Shown: positions 1 to 7,072, numbered from the stretch's first letter. The stretch is 10,681 bases of DNA from Desulfosporosinus sp. (GCA_003132105.1 PKWS01000195.1:1-10681); one strand, 5' to 3'. Notes: generated from the sequence alone by a model not told the origin. A program made the numbers and translations.

Positions 1-632
1 GCGCCTACATCGCTCGCCAGCAGACGGGCCGGGGACAATATATTGACGTCTCTATGCTGGATGGGGTGGTGTCCTGGATGGCTATGCTCTATGCCCAGCA
101 GGCAGCCGCCGATCCCACTCTGAAGCGCGGGGAAGGAATTTTGAACGGTGGAGAAGTCTGCTACGGCGTTTATGAGACCCGGGACGGTCGCTATATGAGT
201 CTGAGCGCCTTAGAACCTAAATTCTGGCAAGTTTTCTGCCAGGATGTAGGGCGACCCGACCTCGCGGGCAAGCAGTTTGCTCACGGCCCGGACGTTTTGG
301 CTGAGGTGGAGAGGATCTTTAAAAGTAGGACACAGAAGGACTGGGCAAACTTCTTTAGTGATAAGGACGTTTGCAGTGAGCCAATCTTGGAGCCCTCGGA
401 AGCTCGAGAGCATCCACAGATTAAGGCACGGCGTCTTTTTATTTCCCTCAGTCATCCTCAAGGTGAAACCGTAGAGAGTGTGGGAAATCCTCTCAAATTT
501 CCGGAGGAAAGGGAGTTCCCCGATCAGGCCCCTCCTGGGTTTGGAGAACAGACGTGGGAGGTTTTGCGGGAGGTGGGGTTCACCGAGGAGGAGATTGAGA
601 GGTTAGTACATGTCAACGCAGGTAGTAAATAA
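1..632 (+). CDS. CoA-transferase family III (CaiB/BaiF), alpha-methylacyl-CoA racemase-like, C-terminal part
   Basis: This is the 3' part of a gene whose start lies upstream; the reading frame is open from base 3, giving 209 visible residues. Family members of roughly 380-400 residues move CoA between carboxylic acids or racemise 2-methylacyl-CoA thioesters in the cytoplasm. The visible part opens with the family segment TGRGQYIDVSMLDG. Its Asp (visible residue 20) aligns with the catalytic Asp of formyl-CoA transferase and the racemases. Further on, YETRDGRYMSLSALEPKFW is the racemase-like block; its Glu in ALEP is probably the second catalytic acid, which favours the AMACR-like branch over plain CaiB. 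The C-terminus (residues about 120-205) has the usual HPQIKAR and GNPLKFP blocks and ends at TAA. A hairpin follows 21 bases later. A sigma-54 activator starts downstream on the same strand and may regulate this gene's operon. The substrate cannot be told from sequence. Confidence 0.9.
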   Translation, partial: AYIARQQTGRGQYIDVSMLDGVVSWMAMLYAQQAAADPTLKRGEGILNGGEVCYGVYETRDGRYMSLSALEPKFWQVFCQDVGRPDLAGKQFAHGPDVLAEVERIFKSRTQKDWANFFSDKDVCSEPILEPSEAREHPQIKARRLFISLSHPQGETVESVGNPLKFPEEREFPDQAPPGFGEQTWEVLREVGFTEEEIERLVHVNAGSK

Positions 633-653
633 AGTCAATTTAAATGGATAATG

Positions 654-688
654 AATTAGGGCCCCTCGGATGACGAGGGACCCTAATT
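654..688 (+). terminator. Hairpin, probable terminator of the CoA-transferase gene
   Basis: A 15-bp inverted repeat with one mismatch (C662 against A680) encloses the 5-base loop GATGA. It starts 21 bases after the CoA-transferase stop codon. The tail on the plus strand is only weakly T-rich (TTATCT), so termination may be incomplete, or the hairpin may also protect a transcript end. Confidence 0.6.
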
Positions 689-821
689 ATCTAAAACATG
701 AAAGTTCTGACAAATAAGAGGAATCACTGGTGGGTGGGGAGAAATAGAACGAGAGGGATCCTTGAAAAGGGTCATGAAGGTAGAAGTATCTTCCCCTAGG
801 ATGATGGCGAGGTGAGCTTGG

Positions 822-2897
822 ATGCTAATGAGCGATATGATGACTCGGGATGTTCCTCTTCTCCATCCCGAGGATAATCTTGGGCAGGGGGTAGCACTTT
901 TACGCTGGACTAAGCTGGACGCCTTACCGGTGGTAGATGAAGATGGGTTGCTGATCGGGATCTTTAGCAAAGCTAATGTGCTGGATGCCTTTATGGCCGG
1001 GGCAGACCCGTCGGAAACAATTCAGCGACATTTCACCCACCAGGCGGTGACAGTAGAAGTTAACACCCCTTATAGGGAGGTAGAACAGCGAGTGAAACAG
1101 AGTCCGGTGGGTACGGGCGTAGTGGTAGACAAAGAGGGTAAAGTACTTGGAGTTTTCACTAAGGTGGACATGATCATGGCTCTGTTCCATGAAGCGGAAC
1201 AGTTAGCCGTCGAACTTAACACCGTATACCAGGCCATGCCCAACGGGCTCATCTTCGTGGATCGAAACAACCGCATTCAGCAGATAAATCCCTCGGGCGA
1301 GAAAATCCTCCGTTTGAAGCAGGAGTTGCTCAAAGGTTGTCTGTTTGTCAACGTCTTTCCAAGCCTAGATCTAAGCGCAGCACTTAATCAGTCACAGCAT
1401 TTAGTAGGGGTGCAGACTCAAATGAATCAGGTGACCGTTCTTTGCAATATTAGCCCAGTGGGCGAGGACGCTGGGGCGGTAATCGTTTTCCAGGCTTTGA
1501 CTGATTTTGATCAAGTCGCACTTGAGTTAGATGTGACTAAGCGATTGTACGAAACGTTGCTCACAGTGACCAATATTGCCTACGAAGCGATCTTTGTCGT
1601 GGATGACCAGGGGATAATCACTTTGGTCAATGAGGCGGCCTGTCATTTTTTTGGCAAGAGGGAGAATGAGCTTTTGCAACGACCTGTAGATCAGGTGATC
1701 GAAAACACCCGCCTTCTTCGAACCTTGAAAACCGGAATGGCGGAAACCAATGAAATCCAGGTTATTCACGGTCGGGCTTACATCGTCTCCCGCTTACCGA
1801 TCGTACGTCAGGGCAAGATCATCGGAGCGGTGGGAAAAATCGTCTTTCAAAAGCTGGAAGAAGTGAAAGTTGTTGCTGAGAGACTGGCTCAGATGGACCA
1901 TGAACTTAAATTTTACAAGGAAAAAGCGGGTGAAACTAAAATAGAAGTCACCTTCAATCAAATCGTTTCGGTAAACCAGGCTATGCGCCGTTTAAAGCAT
2001 GAGGCTGAGATTGCGGCACAAGGAAATTCAACGATTTTGCTGACGGGTGAAAGTGGCACAGGCAAGGAACTTTTTGCGGAAGCGATCCACCGGGCTAGTC
2101 ACTACCGAAAAGGCCCTTATGTAAAGGTTAATTGCGCAGCCGTTCCCGAAAATCTTCTGGAGTCCGAATTCTTCGGGTATACGAGTGGAGCGTTTACCGG
2201 GGCACAGAAGGGAGGGAAAGCGGGTAAATTTGCCATCGCCAATGGAGGGACGCTTTTTCTAGATGAGATCGGGGATATGTCATTCAATTTGCAGAGCAAG
2301 CTTCTGCGAGTGCTTGAGGACAAGAGTTTTGAGCCAGTAGGGAGCAACGAATCCGTGAAGGTGGATGTGCGGATTATTACCGCTACCAACAAGAACCTTA
2401 TACAGAAGGTGGAGTGTGGCGAATTCCGTAGTGACCTTTACTACCGCCTCAATGTGATCCATTTCCATATCATCCCCATGTACGATCGGTCGGAAGACAT
2501 CATTCCCCTCGTTCATGTTTTCTTGGAACGACTAAATCGAGATTTCGGCAAACAGATTACCGGCGTTTCCCCGGCCGTACGCAAAATTCTCCTCGGTCAT
2601 CGTTGGCCGGGGAATGTTCGGGAATTAAAAAATGTGATTGAGAGAGCGGTCAATTTTGCCTCTGGGGATATGCTGGAACTTGAGGATTTGCCTTTTTACC
2701 TCAGGGAACAGAAACTAGGAGTCTCCTTACCGTCGGAGAAGGGTTGGAACCTAGAAAATGCTCATGAGCACTTGGATAAAGAAACCTTGGAAAAGGCGTT
2801 ACAGAAGATGAAAGGCAACAAGTCGGAGGTTGCCCGGCTCTTGGGGATTTCACGTTCCTGGCTTTATGAAAAAATGCGACGCTATGATATTAAGTAA
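822..2897 (+). CDS. Sigma-54-dependent transcriptional activator with CBS pair and two PAS domains
   Basis: This 691-residue bacterial enhancer-binding protein drives open-complex formation by sigma-54 RNA polymerase. Domains in order: two CBS repeats (about 1-55 and 60-125), which in other proteins bind adenine nucleotides; PAS 1 (about 131-235); PAS 2 (about 246-350); a short coiled linker (about 345-380); the AAA+ domain (about 385-615); and a Fis-type helix-turn-helix at the C-terminus (about 655-691, with NKSEVARLLGISRSWLYEKM). In the AAA+ domain Walker A is GESGTGKE (409-416), the sigma-54 contact loop is GAFTGA (456-461), and Walker B is TLFLDEI (477-483). WPGNVREL is also present. All catalytic motifs are intact. 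The ATG at 822 is preceded by CGAGGTG at 808-814, about 7 bases away; an earlier in-frame ATG at 801 runs into a stop. The regulator has no phosphoreceiver domain, so it probably senses a small molecule. Its neighbour suggests acyl-CoA or organic-acid metabolism, but the target is inferred. CBS-PAS activators of this layout include PrdR of clostridia. Confidence 0.93.
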   Translation: MLMSDMMTRDVPLLHPEDNLGQGVALLRWTKLDALPVVDEDGLLIGIFSKANVLDAFMAGADPSETIQRHFTHQAVTVEVNTPYREVEQRVKQSPVGTGVVVDKEGKVLGVFTKVDMIMALFHEAEQLAVELNTVYQAMPNGLIFVDRNNRIQQINPSGEKILRLKQELLKGCLFVNVFPSLDLSAALNQSQHLVGVQTQMNQVTVLCNISPVGEDAGAVIVFQALTDFDQVALELDVTKRLYETLLTVTNIAYEAIFVVDDQGIITLVNEAACHFFGKRENELLQRPVDQVIENTRLLRTLKTGMAETNEIQVIHGRAYIVSRLPIVRQGKIIGAVGKIVFQKLEEVKVVAERLAQMDHELKFYKEKAGETKIEVTFNQIVSVNQAMRRLKHEAEIAAQGNSTILLTGESGTGKELFAEAIHRASHYRKGPYVKVNCAAVPENLLESEFFGYTSGAFTGAQKGGKAGKFAIANGGTLFLDEIGDMSFNLQSKLLRVLEDKSFEPVGSNESVKVDVRIITATNKNLIQKVECGEFRSDLYYRLNVIHFHIIPMYDRSEDIIPLVHVFLERLNRDFGKQITGVSPAVRKILLGHRWPGNVRELKNVIERAVNFASGDMLELEDLPFYLREQKLGVSLPSEKGWNLENAHEHLDKETLEKALQKMKGNKSEVARLLGISRSWLYEKMRRYDIK

Positions 2898-2915
2898 GGT
2901 AAGAGCAATAAGGGT

Positions 2916-3159
2916 ATGCGTGAAGGCAAATTAAATAACGGTCAACCAATGACTGCCGACCAGATTGAAACTTGGAGTAACGCAGCTCAAGCTCAGTTAA
3001 CAGTCCAAAAAGAAGCCTTAGCCAGTGGAACCTTTGTACCGGGAGATATGGGTAAAGGCATGCGTGGTGGTAATGGGTGTGGTACTTTTTGGTAATGGCG
3101 CCGTGGCTCCGACCACATCCACCACACCGACTGCACCCTCAAGTACTACAGTGAATTAA
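2916..3159 (+). pseudogene. Small frameshifted ORF, C-terminal-like fragment of an unrecognised protein
   Basis: An ATG at 2916 opens a 59-codon frame that stops at 3093-3095. Its codon choice looks genuinely coding, with the segment MTADQIETWSNAAQAQ and a Gly/Met/Lys-rich stretch (GDMGKGMRGGNG). The frame that continues beyond the stop reads GNGAVAPTTSTTPTAPSSTT and ends at TAA 3157-3159. Such a Thr/Pro/Ser tail is typical of protein C-termini. Removing one T from the T5 run at 3086-3090 joins the two parts into one 80-residue product, so a single-base slip there explains the break. No proper ribosome binding site is seen: AAGGG lies only about two bases before the ATG. It begins just 18 bases after the activator stop. 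It is probably an N-terminally truncated, decayed remnant of an exported or low-complexity protein, or possibly a real short gene with a sequencing error. Family not recognised. Confidence 0.5.
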
Positions 3160-3234
3160 ATCCTCACGCTCCTTAGAATAAAGTGTTGACGAGGATTATA
3201 TCTAGACCGTAATGAAGGGTTACGAAATTAAATA

Positions 3235-3267
3235 AAAGGCCCAAGATAGAAAACTTCTTGGGCCTTT
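3235..3267. terminator. Bidirectional hairpin terminator
   Basis: A perfect 12-bp stem (AAAGGCCCAAGA with its complement) encloses a 9-base loop. Three T residues end the stem on the plus strand. On the minus strand the stem is followed by a longer T-rich tail (TTTTATTTAATTT), so it can stop transcripts from either side. It lies after the frameshifted ORF on the plus strand and beyond the zinc-ribbon gene on the minus strand. Confidence 0.7.
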
Positions 3268-3319
3268 ACTGCTTCTGAATGTAAAGGAAGGGTTCGACCC
3301 GAAAGTTATACTTTTTGCC

Positions 3320-3365
3320 CTAGATAAAGAAAAACCCTCCTAGGCACTTAAGCCCAAGAAGGTTT
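3320..3365 (-). terminator. Rho-independent terminator of the zinc-ribbon gene
   Basis: Read on the minus strand, a 14-bp stem with three G-U pairs (arms 3352-3365 and 3332-3345, six-base loop) is followed at once by a T-rich tail (TTTTTCTTTATCT). It lies 16 bases beyond the stop codon of the zinc-ribbon gene. This is the classical form of an intrinsic terminator. Confidence 0.8.
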
Positions 3366-3380
3366 CTACTATATAACGAT

Positions 3381-3692
3381 TTACCAGTTGCTACGTGTAC
3401 GGGGTTGATAGCACTCACGGCAATATACAGGTTTGTCGCCAGAAGGTTGGAAAGGAACCGTAGTTTCTTTACCGCAAGTAGCGCAAACAGCTGGGAACAT
3501 TTCGCGTTGTTGACGAGAATAGCCACCGCCGCCGCCTTGGTTTCTGGTTTGTTCTTTTTTAGCTGCACGGCACTCAGGGCAACGTCCAGGTTCGTTAGTG
3601 AACCCTTTTTCAGCATAGAACTCTTGTTCAGATGCTGAAAATTCGAAATCCCGACCACAGTCTTTGCAACTTAATACTTTGTCATTGAACAT
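3381..3692 (-). CDS. Small double zinc-ribbon domain protein
   Basis: The product is a 103-residue cytosolic protein with four CxxC pairs. C9/C12 (CKDC) and C38/C41 (CPEC) form the first probable zinc-ribbon knuckle. C70/C73 (CATC) and C91/C94 (CREC) form the second, in the characteristic setting VPFQPSGDKPVYCRECY. A flexible Gly-rich linker (GGGGG, 53-57) joins the two halves. Such proteins are common in Firmicutes and are annotated as zinc-ribbon or CxxC-x17-CxxC type proteins; no enzymatic function is established. Nucleic acid or protein binding is inferred from the zinc ribbons. The ATG is preceded by GGAGG at 3703-3707 with a ten-base spacer. The gene is transcribed alone: an intrinsic terminator follows, and 151 bases separate it from the ABC-F gene upstream. 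A TATAAT-like element about 20-30 bases before the start could be its -10 box, without a convincing -35. The overlapping longer frame is a shadow. Confidence 0.88.
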   Translation of the reverse strand: MFNDKVLSCKDCGRDFEFSASEQEFYAEKGFTNEPGRCPECRAAKKEQTRNQGGGGGYSRQQREMFPAVCATCGKETTVPFQPSGDKPVYCRECYQPRTRSNW

Positions 3693-3843
3693 TATAAAAA
3701 AACCTCCACTATTATATTACCCGTGCTACATGGCAAGTTCACCAACTTCTTCCCGGAGCCTTTGGCAATAGAGAAGGTTTGCTTAAATCCACTAGTTTTA
3801 ACGAGCTTACACTAGTATAACTAAAAAATAGATGGATGTCAAA

Positions 3844-5457
3844 TTAACTATACAACTTTTCTAGCAAGACCTTAACGTCTTCATTTTCGAGATATTCATC
3901 AAACGTCATTTGGCGATCAAGTAGACCTTTGGGTGTGATTTCAATGATGCGGTTAGCAATAGTTTGGACAAACTGGTGATCTTGGGATACAAACAGCACA
4001 TTTCCATCAAGGCTCGTCAAGGAATTATTTAGAGCAGTAATGGACTCCATATCCAAATGATTGGTGGGTTCATCCAGTAATTGTACATTTGACCCACTGA
4101 GCATCATTCGGGAAAGCATGCAGCGTACCTTTTCTCCACCAGAAAGAACGCTAGCTTGTTTCAACGATTCTTCTCCGGAGAAAAGCATTCTCCCTAAGAA
4201 TCCCCGGACGAAAGATTCTTCGGGATCTTTGGAAAATTGTCTTAGCCAATCTACTACGTTCAAATTGGTCTCGAAATAGGAGGAGTTATCCAGAGGAAGA
4301 AACGCTTGTGTCGTTGTAATTCCCCAGGTAAATTCCCCTTCATCTGGGACAATTTCCCCCATTAAAACTTTAAACAAGGTTGTTTTAGCATTGCCGTCAG
4401 GACCTACGAAGGCAATCTTATCGCCTTTATTTACAATAAACGAGAGGTTGTCGAGTACCTTTTGGCCATTAACAGTTACGGTTAAGTCCTTGACTGTCAA
4501 AATATTGTTGCCTGCTTCTCTGTCTGGGGTGAAAGAGATATAAGGGTATTTACGAGATGATGGCTTAATGTCATCTAAGGTCAGCTTGTCTAATTGTTTC
4601 TTACGGGAGGTTGCCTGCTTGGCTTTAGAAGCATTGGAGCTAAACCTTTGAATAAACTTCTGGAGATCCTCAATCTTATCTTCTTTTTTCTTATTGGATT
4701 CTCTCATCAATCTTAGGGCTAATTGGCTCGATTCATACCAGAAATCATAGTTTCCAACGAATAGTTGAATCTTGCCAAAATCGATATCAGCAATGTGCGT
4801 GCACACTTTGTTCAAAAAATGCCGGTCATGAGAGACGACAATGACCGTATTTTCATAATTGTACAGGAAATTTTCCAACCAAGAGATCGAATGTAGGTCC
4901 AAGTGGTTGGTAGGTTCATCGAGTAACAGGATATTTGGATTACCAAATAAGGCTTGAGCGAGTAGTACCTGAACTTTTTCGTTCCCGCTAAGGTCCTTCA
5001 TTTTACTACTTTGAAGGTCCTTGCCAATCCCTAAACCCATTAGTAGTTCTGAGGCCTCGGCCTCAGCTTGCCAACCATTGAGTTCGGCAAAATCGCCCTC
5101 TAGTATGGAAGCATTAATGCCGTCCTCTTCGGAAAAGTCCGGTTTTGCATAGAGTGCATCTTTCGCTACCATAATCTCATATAGTCTGGTGTGCCCCATC
5201 ATGACGGTTTGCAACACTTCAGACTCTTCAAATTCAAAGTGATCTTGCTTTAAAACGCCTATTCGCTCGCCGGGCGTTAGGATGACATCGCCACTGGTAG
5301 AGTCAACTTCGCCTGATAGTATTTTTAAAAACGTCGATTTTCCGGCGCCATTTGCTCCGATTAACCCGTAACAGTTTCCGGGGAGAAATTTCACATTGAC
5401 ATCTTCAAATAATGCCCTTTTACCGAATCTTAAAGTGATCCCACTGGTACTAATCAT
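3844..5457 (-). CDS. ykpA: ABC-F family ATPase, YkpA/YbiT type
   Basis: A 537-residue soluble protein with two ABC nucleotide-binding domains and no membrane segment. ABC-F proteins act on the ribosome; the YkpA/YbiT branch is generally considered a translation factor and not a known antibiotic-resistance determinant. Length and sequence match Bacillus subtilis YkpA closely by recall. Domain 1: Walker A GANGAGKS (34-41), signature LSGNE (156-160, degenerate), Walker B and DEPTNHLD (177-187), switch His in VSHD (208-211). The basic, coiled interdomain linker covers about 240-300. Domain 2: Walker A GPDGNAKTT (352-360, Gly replaced by Ala), signature LSGGE (438-442), Walker B LLDEPTNHLD (460-469), and VSQD (490-493), where the switch His is Gln. 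The ATG is preceded by AAAGGAA at 5467-5473, nine bases upstream. It stands alone on its strand with long gaps either side, so it is probably monocistronic. Degeneracy of site 2 suggests unequal ATPase sites; some degeneracy is seen in relatives. Confidence 0.93.
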   Translation of the reverse strand: MISTSGITLRFGKRALFEDVNVKFLPGNCYGLIGANGAGKSTFLKILSGEVDSTSGDVILTPGERIGVLKQDHFEFEESEVLQTVMMGHTRLYEIMVAKDALYAKPDFSEEDGINASILEGDFAELNGWQAEAEASELLMGLGIGKDLQSSKMKDLSGNEKVQVLLAQALFGNPNILLLDEPTNHLDLHSISWLENFLYNYENTVIVVSHDRHFLNKVCTHIADIDFGKIQLFVGNYDFWYESSQLALRLMRESNKKKEDKIEDLQKFIQRFSSNASKAKQATSRKKQLDKLTLDDIKPSSRKYPYISFTPDREAGNNILTVKDLTVTVNGQKVLDNLSFIVNKGDKIAFVGPDGNAKTTLFKVLMGEIVPDEGEFTWGITTTQAFLPLDNSSYFETNLNVVDWLRQFSKDPEESFVRGFLGRMLFSGEESLKQASVLSGGEKVRCMLSRMMLSGSNVQLLDEPTNHLDMESITALNNSLTSLDGNVLFVSQDHQFVQTIANRIIEITPKGLLDRQMTFDEYLENEDVKVLLEKLYS

Positions 5458-5496
5458 TTTTAATCGTTCCTTTATTATATATATTTTTATTCCAAG

Positions 5497-5507
5497 ATTA
5501 TATTATA
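5497..5507 (-). promoter_or_regulatory. Possible -10 element for the ABC-F gene
   Basis: Two overlapping TATAAT hexamers on the minus strand lie 40-50 bases before the ABC-F start codon in an AT-rich stretch. I could not find a good -35 hexamer at 16-18 bases, so this is a weak call. Confidence 0.35.
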
Positions 5508-5590
5508 TCACTTTACCACAAAAATACATAGATAATCCGATGTAAAATCTAACAAAAAAAGGAATTATTCAGAAGAAAAATAATAACTTT

Positions 5591-5605
5591 AGGACTTTAA
5601 GTCCT
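5591..5605. repeat. 15-bp near-perfect palindrome in intergenic region
   Basis: AGGACTT and AAGTCCT flank a single central T. It lies in the 269-base gap between the ABC-F gene start and the decarboxylase-like gene end, about 85 bases upstream of the probable ABC-F -10 box. It could be an operator or a small hairpin; no known regulator site is recognised. Confidence 0.35.
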
Positions 5606-5632
5606 GAAATCATAAGGAGTTGGGCGACAAGA

Positions 5633-5670
5633 GAAGCCCTCTTACCTTAAAAACAAAGGCAAAGGGCTTC
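5633..5670. terminator. Hairpin downstream of the decarboxylase-like gene
   Basis: Perfect 8-bp arms GAAGCCCT and AGGGCTTC enclose 22 bases, within which further pairing (CTTACCTT with AAGG-rich sequence) can extend the stem. It lies 57 bases beyond the stop codon of the minus-strand gene at 5727. No strong T-run follows on either strand, so it may be a weak terminator, an mRNA-end stabiliser or an upstream leader structure of the ABC-F gene. Confidence 0.45.
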
Positions 5671-5726
5671 ATGTCAGGGTGTTGGTTATAGAAGAAAGTT
5701 ACATTCATAATTCATAATTGGGAAAT

Positions 5727-6083
5727 TCAGTGTATAGAATCGTTGCCTGATTCGTCTAAGATTTTTCTCAAGATTAAAATACCAGACATGGTTTTAGGAA
5801 ATCCTGCGCTGGGAGCCACCAAGAGAATAGAGTGTTCAATTTCTTCTTTAGTGCACCCGCTACTTAAGGCTTTTAAAATGTGCGTTCTTAAAGCCCTAGG
5901 GTATTGGCACTCTGTCGACAGTGCTACTTTAATTAGCCAGCATGTCTTCTCATCTAAAGGACCGCCTTCCTTATGTACAAGCTGACCGTATTTCTCATAG
6001 GCCTTATAAATACTCTCGTGATGTTCAGTAAAATACTTTAAGTTAATCTCCGTACTGTCGACATTGTCAAAATAATCATCCAT
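5727..6083 (-). CDS. Carboxymuconolactone decarboxylase (AhpD-like) family protein
   Basis: A 118-residue all-helical protein of the CMD/AhpD-like fold. The core block runs from about 42 to 105 (DEKTCWLIKVALSTE, then YPRALRTHILKALSSGCTKEEI, then GFPKTMSGI), which is the family's six-helix unit. AhpD-type peroxidase reductases carry CxxCxxxH; here the conserved His (H68) is kept but no CxxC precedes it. The cysteines are isolated (C48, C59, C77), so a disulfide redox role is unlikely, and the protein fits the decarboxylase-like or unassigned branch. I set the start at the ATG ending at 6083: AAAGGAG lies seven bases before it, whereas the longer frame from 6149 has an N-terminus that looks like untranslated leader. 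It is transcribed away from the DUF2164 gene across a 240-base divergent region. The substrate is unknown. Confidence 0.85.
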   Translation of the reverse strand: MDDYFDNVDSTEINLKYFTEHHESIYKAYEKYGQLVHKEGGPLDEKTCWLIKVALSTECQYPRALRTHILKALSSGCTKEEIEHSILLVAPSAGFPKTMSGILILRKILDESGNDSIH

Positions 6084-6224
6084 GGAAGTTCTCCTTTTAT
6101 GCAGTTTTTTAGATTGTTCTCTAGAATATAAACTATTATTCATACACACGAAGATCTATTTATGGCCCACTAAGATTAATAAGGTAGGGAAGCTTATTAC
6201 AAAACGCAAAACCTCAAAGGTTTT

Positions 6225-6254
6225 TTTAAACTTATCTCATGTTTAGAGTATAAT
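6225..6254 (+). promoter_or_regulatory. Sigma-A-like promoter of the DUF2164-glycosylase operon
   Basis: A perfect -10 TATAAT at 6249-6254 is preceded by TTTAAA (4 of 6 matches to TTGACA) at 6225-6230 with an 18-base spacer. It lies about 70 bases before the first start codon of the operon. Confidence 0.55.
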
Positions 6255-6323
6255 TGTTATGTTGATTACGTGTCACAGAATAACTAGGCCTTAATTATCA
6301 ACTTAAGGGGGAGATAATCTTTG

Positions 6324-6560
6324 ATGAAAATGGAAATAGAATTAAATAAAGAAGTTAGAGTGCTTCTCGTTGAGAATTTAAAAAGACATTATTGGAACGA
6401 GAGGAATGAAGAGCTTAGTAATTTAGGCGCGGAGTTACTGCTGGATTTTATTGTCAATGATATAGGACCCTATATTTATAATAAAGCGGTAGAAGACTCT
6501 TATGCTTATATGAATGAACGAATCGAGGATTTGCTCGGCCTTCAGAAACGCCTAAGGTAG
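6324..6560 (+). CDS. DUF2164 family protein
   Basis: A 78-residue soluble acidic protein matching the DUF2164 family by its core AELLLDFIVNDIGPYIYNKAV (about residues 36-56) and C-terminal MNERIEDLLGLQKRL. The family has no known function. It is predicted almost fully helical, without signal peptide or metal motif. A G-rich ribosome binding site (AAGGGGGAG, ending at 6313) sits ten bases before the ATG at 6324 and seven before an in-frame TTG at 6321. Either may start translation; they differ by one residue. The stop codon overlaps the ribosome binding site of the next gene, a DNA glycosylase, only 11 bases away, so the two are very likely co-transcribed and translationally coupled. A functional link to DNA repair is inferred from this position only. 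Confidence 0.85.
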   Translation: MKMEIELNKEVRVLLVENLKRHYWNERNEELSNLGAELLLDFIVNDIGPYIYNKAVEDSYAYMNERIEDLLGLQKRLR

Positions 6561-6571
6561 GGGGAAACTAC

Positions 6572-7072
6572 ATGAATCTGCTGACTTCATTTGGGCCCAT
6601 CATTGATGAGCGTTCACGCGTCTTAATACTTGGGTCTATGCCAGGTGTAGAATCCCTCAGATTACAACAGTATTATGCTAACCCCAGGAACCAATTCTGG
6701 AAGATACTCTATGAGCTTTTTAAGACACCAGCCAGTCAGGTATACGAAAAAAAGATTTCCTTTATTAAAAGTAAGAAAATTGCGGTATGGGATGTCGTCG
6801 AAAATTGTTACAGGGAAGGTAGTTTGGATTCTAATATTCGGGAAGAGAAAGTAAACGACTTTAGTGCTTTGTTCAAGGCATATCCTGACATATTAACAGT
6901 TCTATTTAATGGAGGCAAAGCGTACGAAATCTATAAAAGGCGGATCGGATTCGGCGCATCATCGAATCTAACGTTCCATAAGCTTACATCCTCTAGCCCC
7001 GCAAATACTAAGAGGTATGAAGAGAAGCTTAAGGAGTGGGACGTTATCAAGGGTTTCGCAAATTATGGATAA
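6572..7072 (+). CDS. Hypoxanthine (deoxyinosine)-DNA glycosylase, uracil-DNA glycosylase family 6
   Basis: A 166-residue enzyme of the uracil-DNA glycosylase superfamily, family 6 (HDG), which excises deaminated adenine (hypoxanthine) from DNA to start base-excision repair. Motifs in order: LILGSMPGVESLR (18-30) with the substrate-pocket loop, QQYYANPRNQFW (32-43), whose Asn40 corresponds to the catalytic-site Asn of the Methanosarcina enzyme, VLFNGGKAYEIY (110-121), and the C-terminal DNA-intercalation loop LTSSSPANTKR (138-148). The length is typical. The ATG is preceded by GGGGGA at 6560-6565, which overlaps the TAG stop of the DUF2164 gene, indicating translational coupling. A hairpin at 7083-7114 ends the operon. 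Substrate assignment rests on family motifs; some members may act on uracil or other bases. Confidence 0.9.
   Translation: MNLLTSFGPIIDERSRVLILGSMPGVESLRLQQYYANPRNQFWKILYELFKTPASQVYEKKISFIKSKKIAVWDVVENCYREGSLDSNIREEKVNDFSALFKAYPDILTVLFNGGKAYEIYKRRIGFGASSNLTFHKLTSSSPANTKRYEEKLKEWDVIKGFANYG

Noticed and set aside
3290..3300. GGGTTCGACCC resembling a tRNA T-arm
   Set aside because: The loop is too short and no acceptor, D or anticodon arm can be drawn around it.
3320..3658. Longer minus-strand frame overlapping the zinc-ribbon gene
   Set aside because: It is a frame shadow; the CxxC-rich frame has the ribosome binding site and the family match.
3789..3818. Two ACTAGT hexamers after the ABC-F gene, considered as a terminator stem
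   Set aside because: The stem would be only six A-T-rich pairs with a long loop and no T-run directly after it.
5912..5921. 10-bp perfect palindrome CTGTCGACAG
   Set aside because: It lies inside the decarboxylase-like coding sequence and is short enough to be chance.
6084..6149. 22-residue N-terminal extension of the decarboxylase-like protein
   Set aside because: A strong ribosome binding site (AAAGGAG) lies inside this stretch just before the ATG at 6083, so it is leader sequence.
6208..6227. Short hairpin followed by a T-run, like a terminator
   Set aside because: The 7-bp stem is mostly A-T with a three-base loop, there is no plus-strand gene upstream, and the T-run is probably part of the -35 region of the operon promoter.
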